Positions 9,668 through 17,862 of a stretch of DNA of 64,000 bases are shown one piece after another. The first letter of the stretch is position 1; the number at the start of each line of letters is the position of its first letter. This DNA is from Acidobacteriota bacterium. GTDB taxonomy: Bacteria > Acidobacteriota > Terriglobia > Acidiferrales > UBA7541. A program made the position numbers and the translations under genes. The notes under the pieces are model-generated. The model saw only the letters and a list, made by a program, of their open reading frames with translations. It did no database searches and was not told the origin of the DNA. The stretch lies in assembly GCA_013289695.1 (NCBI GenBank), contig JABCZK010000008.1, positions 97,649 to 161,648 on the forward strand, in the 5' to 3' direction.

Positions 9668-10509
9668 CAGAGGAACCGGTGAAACTTCGTGAGATACAAA
9701 TTTACGAACGTGTAGCTGAAAAGCACGATCACGAAATTCAACGCGCAAAGCAACGCCGCGCGCGCGCCGCGCCAGTTCGCGTTGCGCGAAAGCAACAGGT
9801 ACGCCGCGTACACGCCCAGAATCGCCAGCGTAACAATCACCTTCGGATCTCCGAACGAATAACTGCCGCTCAGCCGGTGTTCCCAGGTCAATCCCATCGC
9901 CACGCCAAAAATCAGCGCGACCACACCCACGTACACGCTGCTGCGCGCCATGCGCTCCAGCACGTCCAGCGCCGGAAAACGCCAGAATGCGACGCTCAGC
10001 CGCCGCGAGCGCAGCACGCGGTCCTGCACCAGATAAATCACGCTCAGCACAAATGAAAGCGCAAACGCCGCATAGGCCCAGGTATTCAGCGTCACATGAA
10101 ATGCAAAGATTGCTCCGCGCGGAACAGAAGGCACGGGCAGCGAGCGCGGCGTGAGCAACCCCAGCAGCACAATCCAGCACACCAGCAGCAACGTGACGAA
10201 TGCTCCCACCGAGCGCTGCCGGTGAAACAATTCCAGTCCTAAATAAGTGATACCGAGCAGCCACGCAAACAGCGACATCGAACCATACAAATCATCGTAA
10301 GGCACCGTATGTAGCGCGAGTGACCGCTGGTACAGCGACAAATACTGCACGAAGATTCCGCCAGCGAGGAGCAACGACGCCAGCCGCCCCACCCCAATAT
10401 TGGGCGCGGATAAATTTCGGGCGTAGCAGATAAAGCTCGCCACGTAGAGTGCCAGGCTCAGATAGCCCAGATGATTTGGCATGAAGCGCGAAAACTCCCC
10501 GAATTGCAT
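9667..10509 (-). CDS. CcsA/HemX-like cytochrome c assembly membrane protein
   Basis: A 280-residue integral membrane protein with about eight hydrophobic segments. The C-terminal half carries HVTLNTWAYAAFALSFVLSVIYL and GVAMGLTWEHRLSGSYSFGDPKV, like the tryptophan-rich heme-handling region (WWD-type) of CcsA/ResC/CcmC proteins, though the canonical WGxxWxWD is only partly matched. Such proteins deliver heme for cytochrome c, or, as HemX, stabilise or regulate HemA. It is the first gene of the leftward hem operon and overlaps hemA by one base, which favours a HemX-type link to glutamyl-tRNA reductase. A later ATG at 10482 with GGGGAG upstream is an alternative start. Confidence 0.85.
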   Translation of the reverse strand: MQFGEFSRFMPNHLGYLSLALYVASFICYARNLSAPNIGVGRLASLLLAGGIFVQYLSLYQRSLALHTVPYDDLYGSMSLFAWLLGITYLGLELFHRQRSVGAFVTLLLVCWIVLLGLLTPRSLPVPSVPRGAIFAFHVTLNTWAYAAFALSFVLSVIYLVQDRVLRSRRLSVAFWRFPALDVLERMARSSVYVGVVALIFGVAMGLTWEHRLSGSYSFGDPKVIVTLAILGVYAAYLLLSRNANWRGARAALLCALNFVIVLFSYTFVNLYLTKFHRFL

Positions 10510-10513
10510 GTCA

Positions 10514-10519
10514 ATTATA
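10514..10519 (-). promoter_or_regulatory. Candidate -10 box for the leftward hem operon
   Basis: Read on the minus strand, TATAAT is a perfect -10 hexamer in the short divergent gap between the two hem operons. No good -35 is seen 16-18 bases upstream. Because it lies only 5 bases before the ATG at 10509, transcription from it would be nearly leaderless there, or would favour the ATG at 10482. Confidence 0.35.
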
Positions 10520-10598
10520 ACGCCGAAAGCGCCCCGGCGTGGAACGCCCGCCCCAGCGTGCGGCCCCTAACTCCTTCTGCTATCATTACACGGAAGCT

Positions 10599-11669
10599 AT
10601 GACTCCTGCAGAAAACCGTAAGCAACTCTTTTTGCGCGCGTGCCGCTTTGAGCCGGTGGAACGCGTTCCGGTCTGGATCATGCGTCAGGCCGGCCGCTAT
10701 CTGCCTGAATATCAGGCCGTGCGCAAAAACCACACGTTTTTGCAGATTTGCAAGACGCCGGAAGTCGCCGCGCAAGTTTCGTTGCAGCCTTTCCGCATTC
10801 TCGGCGTGGACGCAGTCATCGTCTTCTCGGACATTTTGATCGTCGCCGAAGCCATGGGCCTGCCGCTGGAAGTGCCGGATTCCGGGCCGATCCTCTCGAA
10901 TCCCGTGCGCGATTTGGCCGCGGTGCGCCGCCTGCGCGATTTTGATCCAGAGCGCGAAACGCGCTTTGTCGGCGACGCCATCCGCGCCATTTGCAAGGAG
11001 GCAGGGCCGGATGTGCCGGTGATCGGATTCGCCGCTGCTCCCTGGACGCTTGCTTGCTACATGATCGAAGGTCAAACGCGCGGCGACATATCGCGCGCGA
11101 AGGAAATGCTGCGCAGCGAACCACAGATGCTTCGCGCGCTGCTCGAACGCATCGCGCGTGCGACGGCGCAATATCTGAAATCGCAGATTGCCGCGGGCGC
11201 CGCCGTGATTCAGCTTTTCGACACCTGGGCTGGAGAACTGAGCCGCGCCGACTACGAAGGCTTCGAGCTTCCCGCGACGAAAATTGTCTACGATTTGCTC
11301 GGTCATCCGGAAGTGCCAAAGATCTTGTTCGCAAAAGGCTCAGCGCATTTGCTGGAAAGCCTGCCTGGATCCGGCGCGGACATAATTAGCGTGGATTGGC
11401 GCACCGATCTGGCAGAAGCGCGGGCGACTTTCGATCGAAAGGCGGGTCGCAAGTTGGCGCTGCAGGGGAACGTGGACCCGAACATTCTGCTGGGCTCCGA
11501 AAAATCCGTGCGCGAAGCCGCGCAAGCCGCCGTGGAAAAAACCGGCGGCGTCGGCCACATTCTGAATCTCGGCCACGGAATTCTGCCGACGACTCCAGTG
11601 GAAAACGCCAAGGCCTTCGTCGAGGCAGGACAATCAGCACGAGTTCCGGCACGTGCCGGGATAGCTTAG
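10599..11669 (+). CDS. hemE: Uroporphyrinogen decarboxylase
   Basis: Decarboxylates the four acetate side chains of uroporphyrinogen III to give coproporphyrinogen III. The 356-residue protein has the invariant PVWIMRQAGRYLPEYQ near the N-terminus, FSDILIVAEAMGLPLE, GFAAAPWTLACYMIEG, QLFDTWAGELS and GHGILPTTPVENAKAFVEA at the end. It opens the rightward hem operon, about 90 bases from the divergent leftward operon, so both sides could be co-regulated. A short GGAAG precedes the ATG; no strong ribosome site is seen. Confidence 0.96.
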   Translation: MTPAENRKQLFLRACRFEPVERVPVWIMRQAGRYLPEYQAVRKNHTFLQICKTPEVAAQVSLQPFRILGVDAVIVFSDILIVAEAMGLPLEVPDSGPILSNPVRDLAAVRRLRDFDPERETRFVGDAIRAICKEAGPDVPVIGFAAAPWTLACYMIEGQTRGDISRAKEMLRSEPQMLRALLERIARATAQYLKSQIAAGAAVIQLFDTWAGELSRADYEGFELPATKIVYDLLGHPEVPKILFAKGSAHLLESLPGSGADIISVDWRTDLAEARATFDRKAGRKLALQGNVDPNILLGSEKSVREAAQAAVEKTGGVGHILNLGHGILPTTPVENAKAFVEAGQSARVPARAGIA

Positions 11670-11698
11670 CCGTCGGAAGCGCGACAAGAGACGTAATA

Positions 11699-13096
11699 AT
11701 GAAACCAGCCGACCAATTCGAGATCGCCCAAATCACCGACGCCACGCTTGAAAAATATAATCGGCCGGGGCCCCGCTACACCAGTTATCCCACCGCTCCA
11801 GTCTGGAAAGATGATTTCGGCCCCGACGATCTGGAAAGCTTCTACGCGCGCGCTGAAACAGCGGCGAGCCCGCTCTCGCTCTATATGCACATTCCCTTCT
11901 GCGAGAGCCTCTGCCTCTTCTGCGCCTGCAACGTTTCCATTCAGAAAGACAAAAAAGTCGCGATTCCCTACCTCGACGCTCTGAAACGCGAGATCGAACA
12001 CGTCAGCCAGCGCGTTTCGAAGAACCGCCCCGTGATTCAATTCCACTGGGGCGGCGGCACGCCCACCTATCTAACTCCCGCGCAGATGGAGGATCTTTTC
12101 GGACACGCGCGCCAGCGTTTTTCGTTCACGCCGGACGCGGAGATCGGCATCGAAATTGATCCGCGCGTCACCAATCGCGCGCACCTGGAAACGTTGCGCC
12201 GGCTGGGATTCAATCGCCTGAGCATGGGCATTCAGGATTTTCAGCCCAAAGTGCAGGAAACGATTCATCGCGTTCAGCCTTACGAGCTGACGCGCGATTT
12301 GATCATCGCCGCGCGCGACCTAGGTTTCGAGAGCCTGAACGTGGACCTGATCTACGGCCTCCCCTATCAGACCGCGGCAAGCTTCAAGGACACGATTGAT
12401 AAGACTCTGACGCTCGCGCCGGATCGCGTCGCCATGTTCAGTTACGCTCACGTGCCGTGGCTGAAAAAACAGCAAGGCTCGTTCGCCGAGCACCTGCCGG
12501 AAGGAATGGAAAAATTCCGCATCTTCCGCGCCGGACTCGAGCGGTTTCTCGGCGCCGGCTACCTCTATATTGGCATGGACCATTTCGCGCGCCCCGGCGA
12601 TGAGCTGGCCGTCGCGCAAACAAATCGCACCCTGCACCGCAATTTTCAGGGCTACACCACCAAGGCCGGAGCGGATCTCTACGGCATGGGCGTCAGCGCG
12701 ATCAGCTCCATCGGCGCGGCTTACGCGCAGAATCGCCGTGAAGTTCCGGCCTACCAGGAAGCGATCGGCACGCGCGGGATCGCTACGATGCGCGGCTATC
12801 GCCTGTCGGCCGACGATCTTCTTCGCCGCGCGGTGATTGGCCGCTTGCTCTGCCACACCGTGATCCCAAAACACGAAATCCAGCGCGAATTTTCCATCAA
12901 CTTCGATGAATATTTCGCGCCGGAACTTCAGCGCCTCGAGCAAGCCCGCGATGAGGGTCTCGTCATCCTCGACTCCAAGGAAATCCGCGTCACCTCGCTC
13001 GGCCGCATTTTCATTCGCAACGTCGCCATGGCCTTCGACCGTTATCTGCACGAGCAGCAAATGGATCACCGGCCGCTTTTCTCGAAGACGCTCTGA
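11699..13096 (+). CDS. hemN: Oxygen-independent coproporphyrinogen III dehydrogenase (radical SAM)
   Basis: Radical-SAM enzyme that oxidatively decarboxylates coproporphyrinogen III to protoporphyrinogen IX without oxygen. The 465-residue protein carries RPGPRYTSYPTAP at the N-terminus, LYMHIPFCESLCLFCACN with the CxxxCxxCxC pattern of true HemN, HWGGGTPTYL, and the C-terminal HemN domain (about residues 370-440). The full CxxxCxxCxC and the RYTSYP motif separate it from HemW-like heme chaperones. The ATG at 11699 was chosen because it follows the hemE stop by 29 bases; the open frame upstream overlaps hemE and is not protein-like. hemY follows after 12 bases. Confidence 0.96.
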   Translation: MKPADQFEIAQITDATLEKYNRPGPRYTSYPTAPVWKDDFGPDDLESFYARAETAASPLSLYMHIPFCESLCLFCACNVSIQKDKKVAIPYLDALKREIEHVSQRVSKNRPVIQFHWGGGTPTYLTPAQMEDLFGHARQRFSFTPDAEIGIEIDPRVTNRAHLETLRRLGFNRLSMGIQDFQPKVQETIHRVQPYELTRDLIIAARDLGFESLNVDLIYGLPYQTAASFKDTIDKTLTLAPDRVAMFSYAHVPWLKKQQGSFAEHLPEGMEKFRIFRAGLERFLGAGYLYIGMDHFARPGDELAVAQTNRTLHRNFQGYTTKAGADLYGMGVSAISSIGAAYAQNRREVPAYQEAIGTRGIATMRGYRLSADDLLRRAVIGRLLCHTVIPKHEIQREFSINFDEYFAPELQRLEQARDEGLVILDSKEIRVTSLGRIFIRNVAMAFDRYLHEQQMDHRPLFSKTL

Positions 13097-13108
13097 AGTG
13101 CCGCACTC

Positions 13109-14497
13109 ATGACAAATCCCGCAAAGGCAGCCGTCATCGGTGCTGGAATTTCCGGCTTGGCCTGCGCGTATCGCCTGCAACAGCTCGGAATGGACGTCAC
13201 GGTTTTCGAATCGAACTCCGCCGCCGGCGGGATGATCGACTCCGTCGAAAAAGATGGCTTCCTTTTCGAAGCCGGCCCGCAAAGCTTCCAAGGCACGCCC
13301 GCGCTGTTCGGCCTGATCCGCGAACTCGGCCTCGAAGCACAGCTGCAAAAAGCCGACCCGCGCGCGCCGCGTTACGTCCTGCTGCACGGCCGCCTGCGAA
13401 AAATTCCCATGTCGCCGCAGGCGCTGCTGGCTTCAACTCTGCTCAACCCGGTCTCGCGCTGGAAAATCGCCTCCGAACCATTCAAGAAATCGCAGCCTCC
13501 AACCGAAGAGGAATCCGTCGCAGCTTTCGTCCGCCGCAAATTCGGTCACGAGATTCTCGAATACCTCGTCGCGCCTTTTGTTTCCGGTGTCTATGCCGGA
13601 GATCCTGAAAAATTGAGCCTCAAGGCCGCCTTCCCCACCCTCGACGAGTGGGAACGCCAGTACGGCAGCGTGCTGCGCGGCGCCATGAAATCGCGGCCGC
13701 CCAAGGAGCGGCGCACGGGAGCGCCACCTCTCTGCTCGTTTACGCACGGAGCGGCAACTCTTCCGCGCGCCATGGCTGCAAAACTAGGCGAAGCGTTGCA
13801 CTACGATGCGCGCGCGGTGTCGGTTGATTTCGCGGCTCACCGCTCCACCGCCGGTGCAGCGTGCGAAGTTCGCATCGTGCGCGATGGCCAAGAGCAGTCT
13901 GCCTCCGCCAGCGCGGTGGTAATCGCCACGCCCGCCTATGCGGCGGCGCACTTGCTTGAAACTTCCTCCCCGCAGCTCGCGCGCGCTCTCTCGGGAATCG
14001 CCTACGCTCCCGTCGCTGTCGTGGCTTCCACCTATTACCGGCAGCAAGTCGGCGATCCGCTCGAAGGCTTCGGTTTCCTGGTGCCACGCGGCGAAAAAGT
14101 CCGCACTCTGGGCACGGTGTGGAATTCGTCGCTCTTCCTCGGACGTGCGCGCGAAGGCAGCCTTACGATTACCAGTTTCATCGGCGGCGCCGCTGATCCA
14201 GACATCATTCAACTGCACGAAGAAAATATCGCTGCGATTGTCTCCGAGGAAAATGCGCGCATTTTAGGAATCACCGGGCCACCGGTGGAAACCGCGGTGT
14301 GGAAATATCCGCGCGCTTTGCCGCAATACAATCTGGGGCATGGCCACGTCGTCGAAACTATTCGCGACGCGGAGCGCGCTTCACCGGGACTATATTTTGC
14401 GGGAAATTATTTGGAAGGACCAGCCGTAGGGAAATGCGTCGAGAATGGCTTTCAAACCGCGGAAACAGTGCGAAAGTATTTACAAACCGCGCGATAA
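13109..14497 (+). CDS. hemY: Protoporphyrinogen oxidase (FAD, HemY type)
   Basis: FAD enzyme that removes six electrons from protoporphyrinogen IX to give protoporphyrin IX. The 462-residue protein begins with the dinucleotide motif AVIGAGISGLACAYRL, then FEAGPQSFQGTPAL, FVSGVYAGDPEKLS, and ends GLYFAGNYLEGPAVGKCVENG, the FAD-contacting segment. This oxygen-using type sits beside the oxygen-independent HemN, a mixture common in organisms living across oxygen gradients. It ends the rightward hem operon. No ferrochelatase follows, so iron insertion must be encoded elsewhere. A coproporphyrinogen oxidase (CgoX) activity cannot be excluded from sequence, but HemN next to it favours the protoporphyrin route. 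Confidence 0.92.
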   Translation: MTNPAKAAVIGAGISGLACAYRLQQLGMDVTVFESNSAAGGMIDSVEKDGFLFEAGPQSFQGTPALFGLIRELGLEAQLQKADPRAPRYVLLHGRLRKIPMSPQALLASTLLNPVSRWKIASEPFKKSQPPTEEESVAAFVRRKFGHEILEYLVAPFVSGVYAGDPEKLSLKAAFPTLDEWERQYGSVLRGAMKSRPPKERRTGAPPLCSFTHGAATLPRAMAAKLGEALHYDARAVSVDFAAHRSTAGAACEVRIVRDGQEQSASASAVVIATPAYAAAHLLETSSPQLARALSGIAYAPVAVVASTYYRQQVGDPLEGFGFLVPRGEKVRTLGTVWNSSLFLGRAREGSLTITSFIGGAADPDIIQLHEENIAAIVSEENARILGITGPPVETAVWKYPRALPQYNLGHGHVVETIRDAERASPGLYFAGNYLEGPAVGKCVENGFQTAETVRKYLQTAR

Positions 14498-14518
14498 TCC
14501 GCGCAGTGTCTTCCAGAG

Positions 14519-15109
14519 CTAGGCATCCGACGGCGGCATCTTGTGCCGCATCGCCAACCGCATCCGCCGCCGTTCCCCTGCTTCGCGATAGCGCCGGCGC
14601 TCGTCTTCTGTTTTCAGAATCAGCGGTGGCACGTTGCGCGGCTGCTGGTTGGTATCCAGCGCGACGAACGTCACATACGCCGTGCTGGTGTGCCGCCGTT
14701 CACCGGTGAGAATATTTTCGGCAAACACTTTCACGCCCACTTCCATGGACGTGTGGAACACACGGTTGACGCTGGATTTCAGCACGATCCATTCCCCCAC
14801 CTTAATCGGAAACCGAAAATCCAGATAATCCACCGAAGCCGTCACCACGTGGCTGTTCGAATGCCGATTCGCCGCCAGCGCCCCGGCAATATCTATGAGG
14901 TGCATGACGCGCCCACCCAGCATGTTGCCTAGCAAATTCGCGTCATTCGGCAGCACGATTTCCACGATCTCCGAAGTGGATGCGCTGACGGGCTTACCCG
15001 GCGCGGGCGTGCCCGCCAAACCAGCCGTCACGACCGGCGCTTTGCGCGGCAATTTCATCTGGCTCTTCGTGGCCTTGCTAATCCTGGTGGTCTTCCTGGT
15101 CTTGGCCAT
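14519..15109 (-). CDS. Acyl-CoA thioesterase, hotdog fold (YciA/BACH-like)
   Basis: 196 residues with a single hotdog domain (about residues 45-165) that hydrolyses acyl-CoA thioesters. Family signatures visible are MLGGRVMHLIDIAGALAANRH, with the catalytic-site Asp in the central helix, VVTASVDYLDFRFPIKVGEW and RHTSTAYVTFVALD. The basic N-terminus (about 30 residues) and the Arg-rich C-terminal tail are extensions beyond the core. It converges on the hem operon with only about 20 bases between stop codons. The acyl-chain preference is unknown. Confidence 0.88.
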   Translation of the reverse strand: MAKTRKTTRISKATKSQMKLPRKAPVVTAGLAGTPAPGKPVSASTSEIVEIVLPNDANLLGNMLGGRVMHLIDIAGALAANRHSNSHVVTASVDYLDFRFPIKVGEWIVLKSSVNRVFHTSMEVGVKVFAENILTGERRHTSTAYVTFVALDTNQQPRNVPPLILKTEDERRRYREAGERRRMRLAMRHKMPPSDA

Positions 15110-15177
15110 TCCTGTCGGTCAATCCGTTCGTTCAGCGAGATTTCGCCACAAAATGCGCGCCCACAAAATCTGCGCCC

Positions 15178-15206
15178 TTGGCGTGCGCCCTCAAGCTCGC
15201 TATAAT
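15178..15206 (+). promoter_or_regulatory. Candidate sigma-70-type promoter for the TPR gene
   Basis: TTGGCG at 15178-15183 and a perfect TATAAT at 15201-15206 are separated by 17 bases, and the ATG of the TPR gene follows 16 bases after the -10 box. Two matches to consensus at ideal spacing directly before a start codon make this the best-formed promoter seen in the window. Confidence 0.65.
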
Positions 15207-15221
15207 ACGCGTTTTCAACCT

Positions 15222-15545
15222 ATGACCCAAACACAGAAGCCGCGCCGCGAAGTTCTCGAACAATTTGTCGCCGAAAAACCCACTGACGCTTTCGCGCGCT
15301 ACGGCCTCGCGCTGGAGTGCGTGAAGCTCGGTGACAACGACGCCGCCACGACCCACTTCCAGAAGCTGCTGGAAGCCAACCCGAAATACGTTGCGGGCTA
15401 CTTCCATTTTGGCCAGCATCTTTCGCGCATCGGCCAGCTGGAACAAGCACGCAAGCTATTATCCGACGGCATTCTCGTCGCGCAGAATGCCGGCGACATG
15501 CACGCGCGAGACGAAATGCAGGCAGCGCTGGCGCTGCTGCGTTAG
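15222..15545 (+). CDS. Small tetratricopeptide-repeat protein
   Basis: 107 residues, predicted cytoplasmic. Two to three TPR units are visible: AFARYGLALECVKLGDNDAATTHFQKLLEANPKY and YVAGYFHFGQHLSRIGQLEQARKLLSDGILVAQNAG, with the usual Ala/Gly/Leu spacing (longer strings split here by the repeat boundaries). TPRs bind partner proteins; no enzymatic domain is present. The ATG at 15222 was preferred because of the promoter just upstream and because the longer open frame overlaps the divergent thioesterase. The LON-domain gene follows 46 bases downstream in the same direction. Confidence 0.8.
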   Translation: MTQTQKPRREVLEQFVAEKPTDAFARYGLALECVKLGDNDAATTHFQKLLEANPKYVAGYFHFGQHLSRIGQLEQARKLLSDGILVAQNAGDMHARDEMQAALALLR

Positions 15546-15591
15546 TCGCGGTTACGGTTTCAATTTTTGCCCAGGCGCGCACGAGAACATT

Positions 15592-16224
15592 ATGACAGAC
15601 TCCCGCATACCGCTGTTCCCTCTCAACATCGTCCTCTACCCCGGCGCCACCCTCCCGCTGCACATTTTCGAGCCGCGCTACAGGCAGATGATCCAGCATT
15701 GCCTCCGCCACGATTGCGAATTCGGAGTGATTCTCGCCGGCGAAAAAGGCGTTGCCACGGTGGGCTGCACCGCTGTGATCACGCGAAAGCTGAAAGATTA
15801 CGATGACGGGCGCATGGACATTCTCACGCAGGGCCGCGTAATTTTCCGCGCCCTCAACCTGCTCCATGAAAAGGAATATCACGAGGCGATGGTCGAGTTT
15901 CTGACAGATCTGCCCAAGGTCTCGCGCGAATCCGCCCGCCACCAGGAAGAGGGCGCGCTCCTCGGGCTATTTCAGGAGTGCCACACGCTCATCTACGGCC
16001 AGCTGTGGGTGACTTCCGGCATCGAATCGCCGTGGCCGCTTTCGTTTCAAATGGCCGCACGCCTGCCGCTCGATCTCGAGGAAAAACAAGCGCTGCTGGA
16101 AATCCGCGCCGAGTCCGATCGCCGCAGCTTCCTGATTGAGCGCCTGAACGACATGCGGCCGCGCCTCGGCCAACTGCATCACGCGCGGCGCCACGCCGCC
16201 GGCAACGGCCACAGCCTGAATTAG
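15592..16224 (+). CDS. LON substrate-binding domain protein
   Basis: 210 residues made almost entirely of the LON N-terminal domain: IPLFPLNIVLYPGATLPLHI, EPRYRQMIQHCL, FGVIL, and the ITQGRVIF-like segment DILTQGRVIFRA. The ATPase and protease domains of Lon are absent, so it is a stand-alone substrate-binding-type protein, whose cellular role is not well defined. The C-terminal part (about residues 130-200) is helical and ends with a basic, His-rich tail. Transcribed with the preceding TPR gene. The ATG at 15592 begins the recognisable domain and avoids overlap with the TPR gene. Confidence 0.85.
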   Translation: MTDSRIPLFPLNIVLYPGATLPLHIFEPRYRQMIQHCLRHDCEFGVILAGEKGVATVGCTAVITRKLKDYDDGRMDILTQGRVIFRALNLLHEKEYHEAMVEFLTDLPKVSRESARHQEEGALLGLFQECHTLIYGQLWVTSGIESPWPLSFQMAARLPLDLEEKQALLEIRAESDRRSFLIERLNDMRPRLGQLHHARRHAAGNGHSLN

Positions 16225-16327
16225 CCCGTCGAAACGAAAGTATCCCCGCGGCCCCGCTTCCTTTATAATGGTGTCGAGACGCTCATGCTGCCGGGCGCCG
16301 CGGCATCTCATACATAAGTGGGGCCTC

Positions 16328-17815
16328 ATGAATTCAATGCCGAAATCGCTGGGTGAGTTGCGCCGCAGTGAGTGGTCCGAAGAGAGAGTTGCCCAGCGCA
16401 GTGTGCGCCAGGAGCTGCGCGAAAATCTGCTGTGCAAACTGGAGAGGGGCGACGAGCTTTTTCCGGGCGTCCACGGCTACGACGATACGGTGCTGCCGCA
16501 GATCGTCAACGCCATCCTCTCGCGCCATCATTTTATTCTGCTCGGTCTGCGTGGCCAGGCGAAATCACGCATCCTGCGCGGCCTGGTGGGGTTTATGGAT
16601 GCGCAAATCCCGGTGGTCGAGGGCTGCGAAATTCACGACAATCCCTACACTCCGATTTGCCGCGCCTGCCGCGAACGCATTGCCGCCGAAGGCGCCGCCA
16701 CTCCGATCGCCTGGCTCGCTCGCGAGCATCGCTACGTTGAAAAACTCGCGACGCCCGACGTCACCATCGCAGACATGATCGGCGACGTGGACCCGATCAA
16801 GGCCGCGCGCAGCGGCCGCAATCTTTCCGACGAGCTGACGATTCATTACGGCCTGCTGCCGCGCGCCAATCGCGGCATTTTCGGCATCAACGAGCTGCCG
16901 GATTTGTCCGGCAAAATTCAAGTGGGCCTGTTCAACATCATGCAGGAGGGCGACATTCAGATTAAAGGTTACCCGGTGCGCATGGCGCTGGACGTGCTGC
17001 TGGTCTTCACCGCCAACCCGGAAGATTACACCGCGCGCGGAAAAATCATCACGCCACTGAAAGACCGTATTGGCTCCGAAATTCGCACGCATTATCCCGC
17101 CACGGTCGCCGAAGGCATGTCCATCACTTCGCAGGAATCCTGGACCAAGCGCGAGCAGAGAAAGCGCGTCGAGGTGCCGCAATACATTCGCGAAATTGTG
17201 GAAGAAGTGGCGTTTCAGGCGCGCGAGGACAAGCGCGTGGATCGCCGCTCCGGCGTCAGCCAGCGCTTGCCCATCAGCACGCTGGAAAACGTGCTCAGCA
17301 GCGCCGAACAGCGTGCTGTGCGCAGCCGCGATTCGGCCATCGTCGCGCGCGTCGCCGATGTGTACGCTGCGATTCCCTCCATGACCGGAAAATTCGAGCT
17401 GGAATATGAAGGCGAATTGCGGGGCGCCGAAAACATCGCGCGCGAGCTGATTCGCGCCGCCATCGGCAAGACCTACAGTCAGTATTTCACCGGTGCGAAC
17501 ATGCAGCCCGTGATTCAGTGGTTCGAATTGGGCGGCGAGCTGAAAGTTCCGGCGAATGCTTCCAGCTCCGAGGTTCTGGCGCAGCTGAAAAAAATCCAGG
17601 GCCTGTTCGATAACCTCAGCGTTCTGGAAGTCAGCCAGAAGGACGACGCAGCGATCGTCACCAGCGCGGCGGAATTCATCCTCGAGGGCCTGTGGGCGCA
17701 CAAGCGCATCAATCGCAGCGAGGAACGAGGTTACTTCGCTGACGTGCGCAAAACTCCCGAGCCGCGCGACCCGCGCGAGCCTTCCGGCCGCATGCCGCGC
17801 CGCCAGTTCAACTAG
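16328..17815 (+). CDS. MoxR/magnesium-chelatase-like AAA protein with variant Walker motifs
   Basis: 495 residues. The ATPase core (about residues 50-260) resembles the ChlI/MoxR clade: LLGLRGQAKSRILRGLVG in the Walker A position, GDVDPIKAARSG, RGIFGINELPDLSGKIQVGL in the Walker B position, and LDVLLVFTANPEDYTARGKI as sensor 1. Both nucleotide motifs deviate: GQAKS instead of GxGKS/T, and NE instead of DE. A cysteine/histidine group CEIHDNPYTPICRAC lies between them and may bind metal. Immediately downstream is a VWA-domain protein, the usual partner of MoxR ATPases in metal insertion or complex assembly. No cobalamin or chlorophyll genes are nearby, so chelatase activity is unlikely. Confidence 0.85.
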   Translation: MNSMPKSLGELRRSEWSEERVAQRSVRQELRENLLCKLERGDELFPGVHGYDDTVLPQIVNAILSRHHFILLGLRGQAKSRILRGLVGFMDAQIPVVEGCEIHDNPYTPICRACRERIAAEGAATPIAWLAREHRYVEKLATPDVTIADMIGDVDPIKAARSGRNLSDELTIHYGLLPRANRGIFGINELPDLSGKIQVGLFNIMQEGDIQIKGYPVRMALDVLLVFTANPEDYTARGKIITPLKDRIGSEIRTHYPATVAEGMSITSQESWTKREQRKRVEVPQYIREIVEEVAFQAREDKRVDRRSGVSQRLPISTLENVLSSAEQRAVRSRDSAIVARVADVYAAIPSMTGKFELEYEGELRGAENIARELIRAAIGKTYSQYFTGANMQPVIQWFELGGELKVPANASSSEVLAQLKKIQGLFDNLSVLEVSQKDDAAIVTSAAEFILEGLWAHKRINRSEERGYFADVRKTPEPRDPREPSGRMPRRQFN

Positions 17816-17862
17816 TCGGGATTGGCGGGGGCTTCGCAGGAATTCGGCTCCTTGTGAACTAG

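Noticed and set aside
12320..13387. 355-codon leftward frame across hemN and hemY
   Set aside because: Antisense to two well-defined enzymes.
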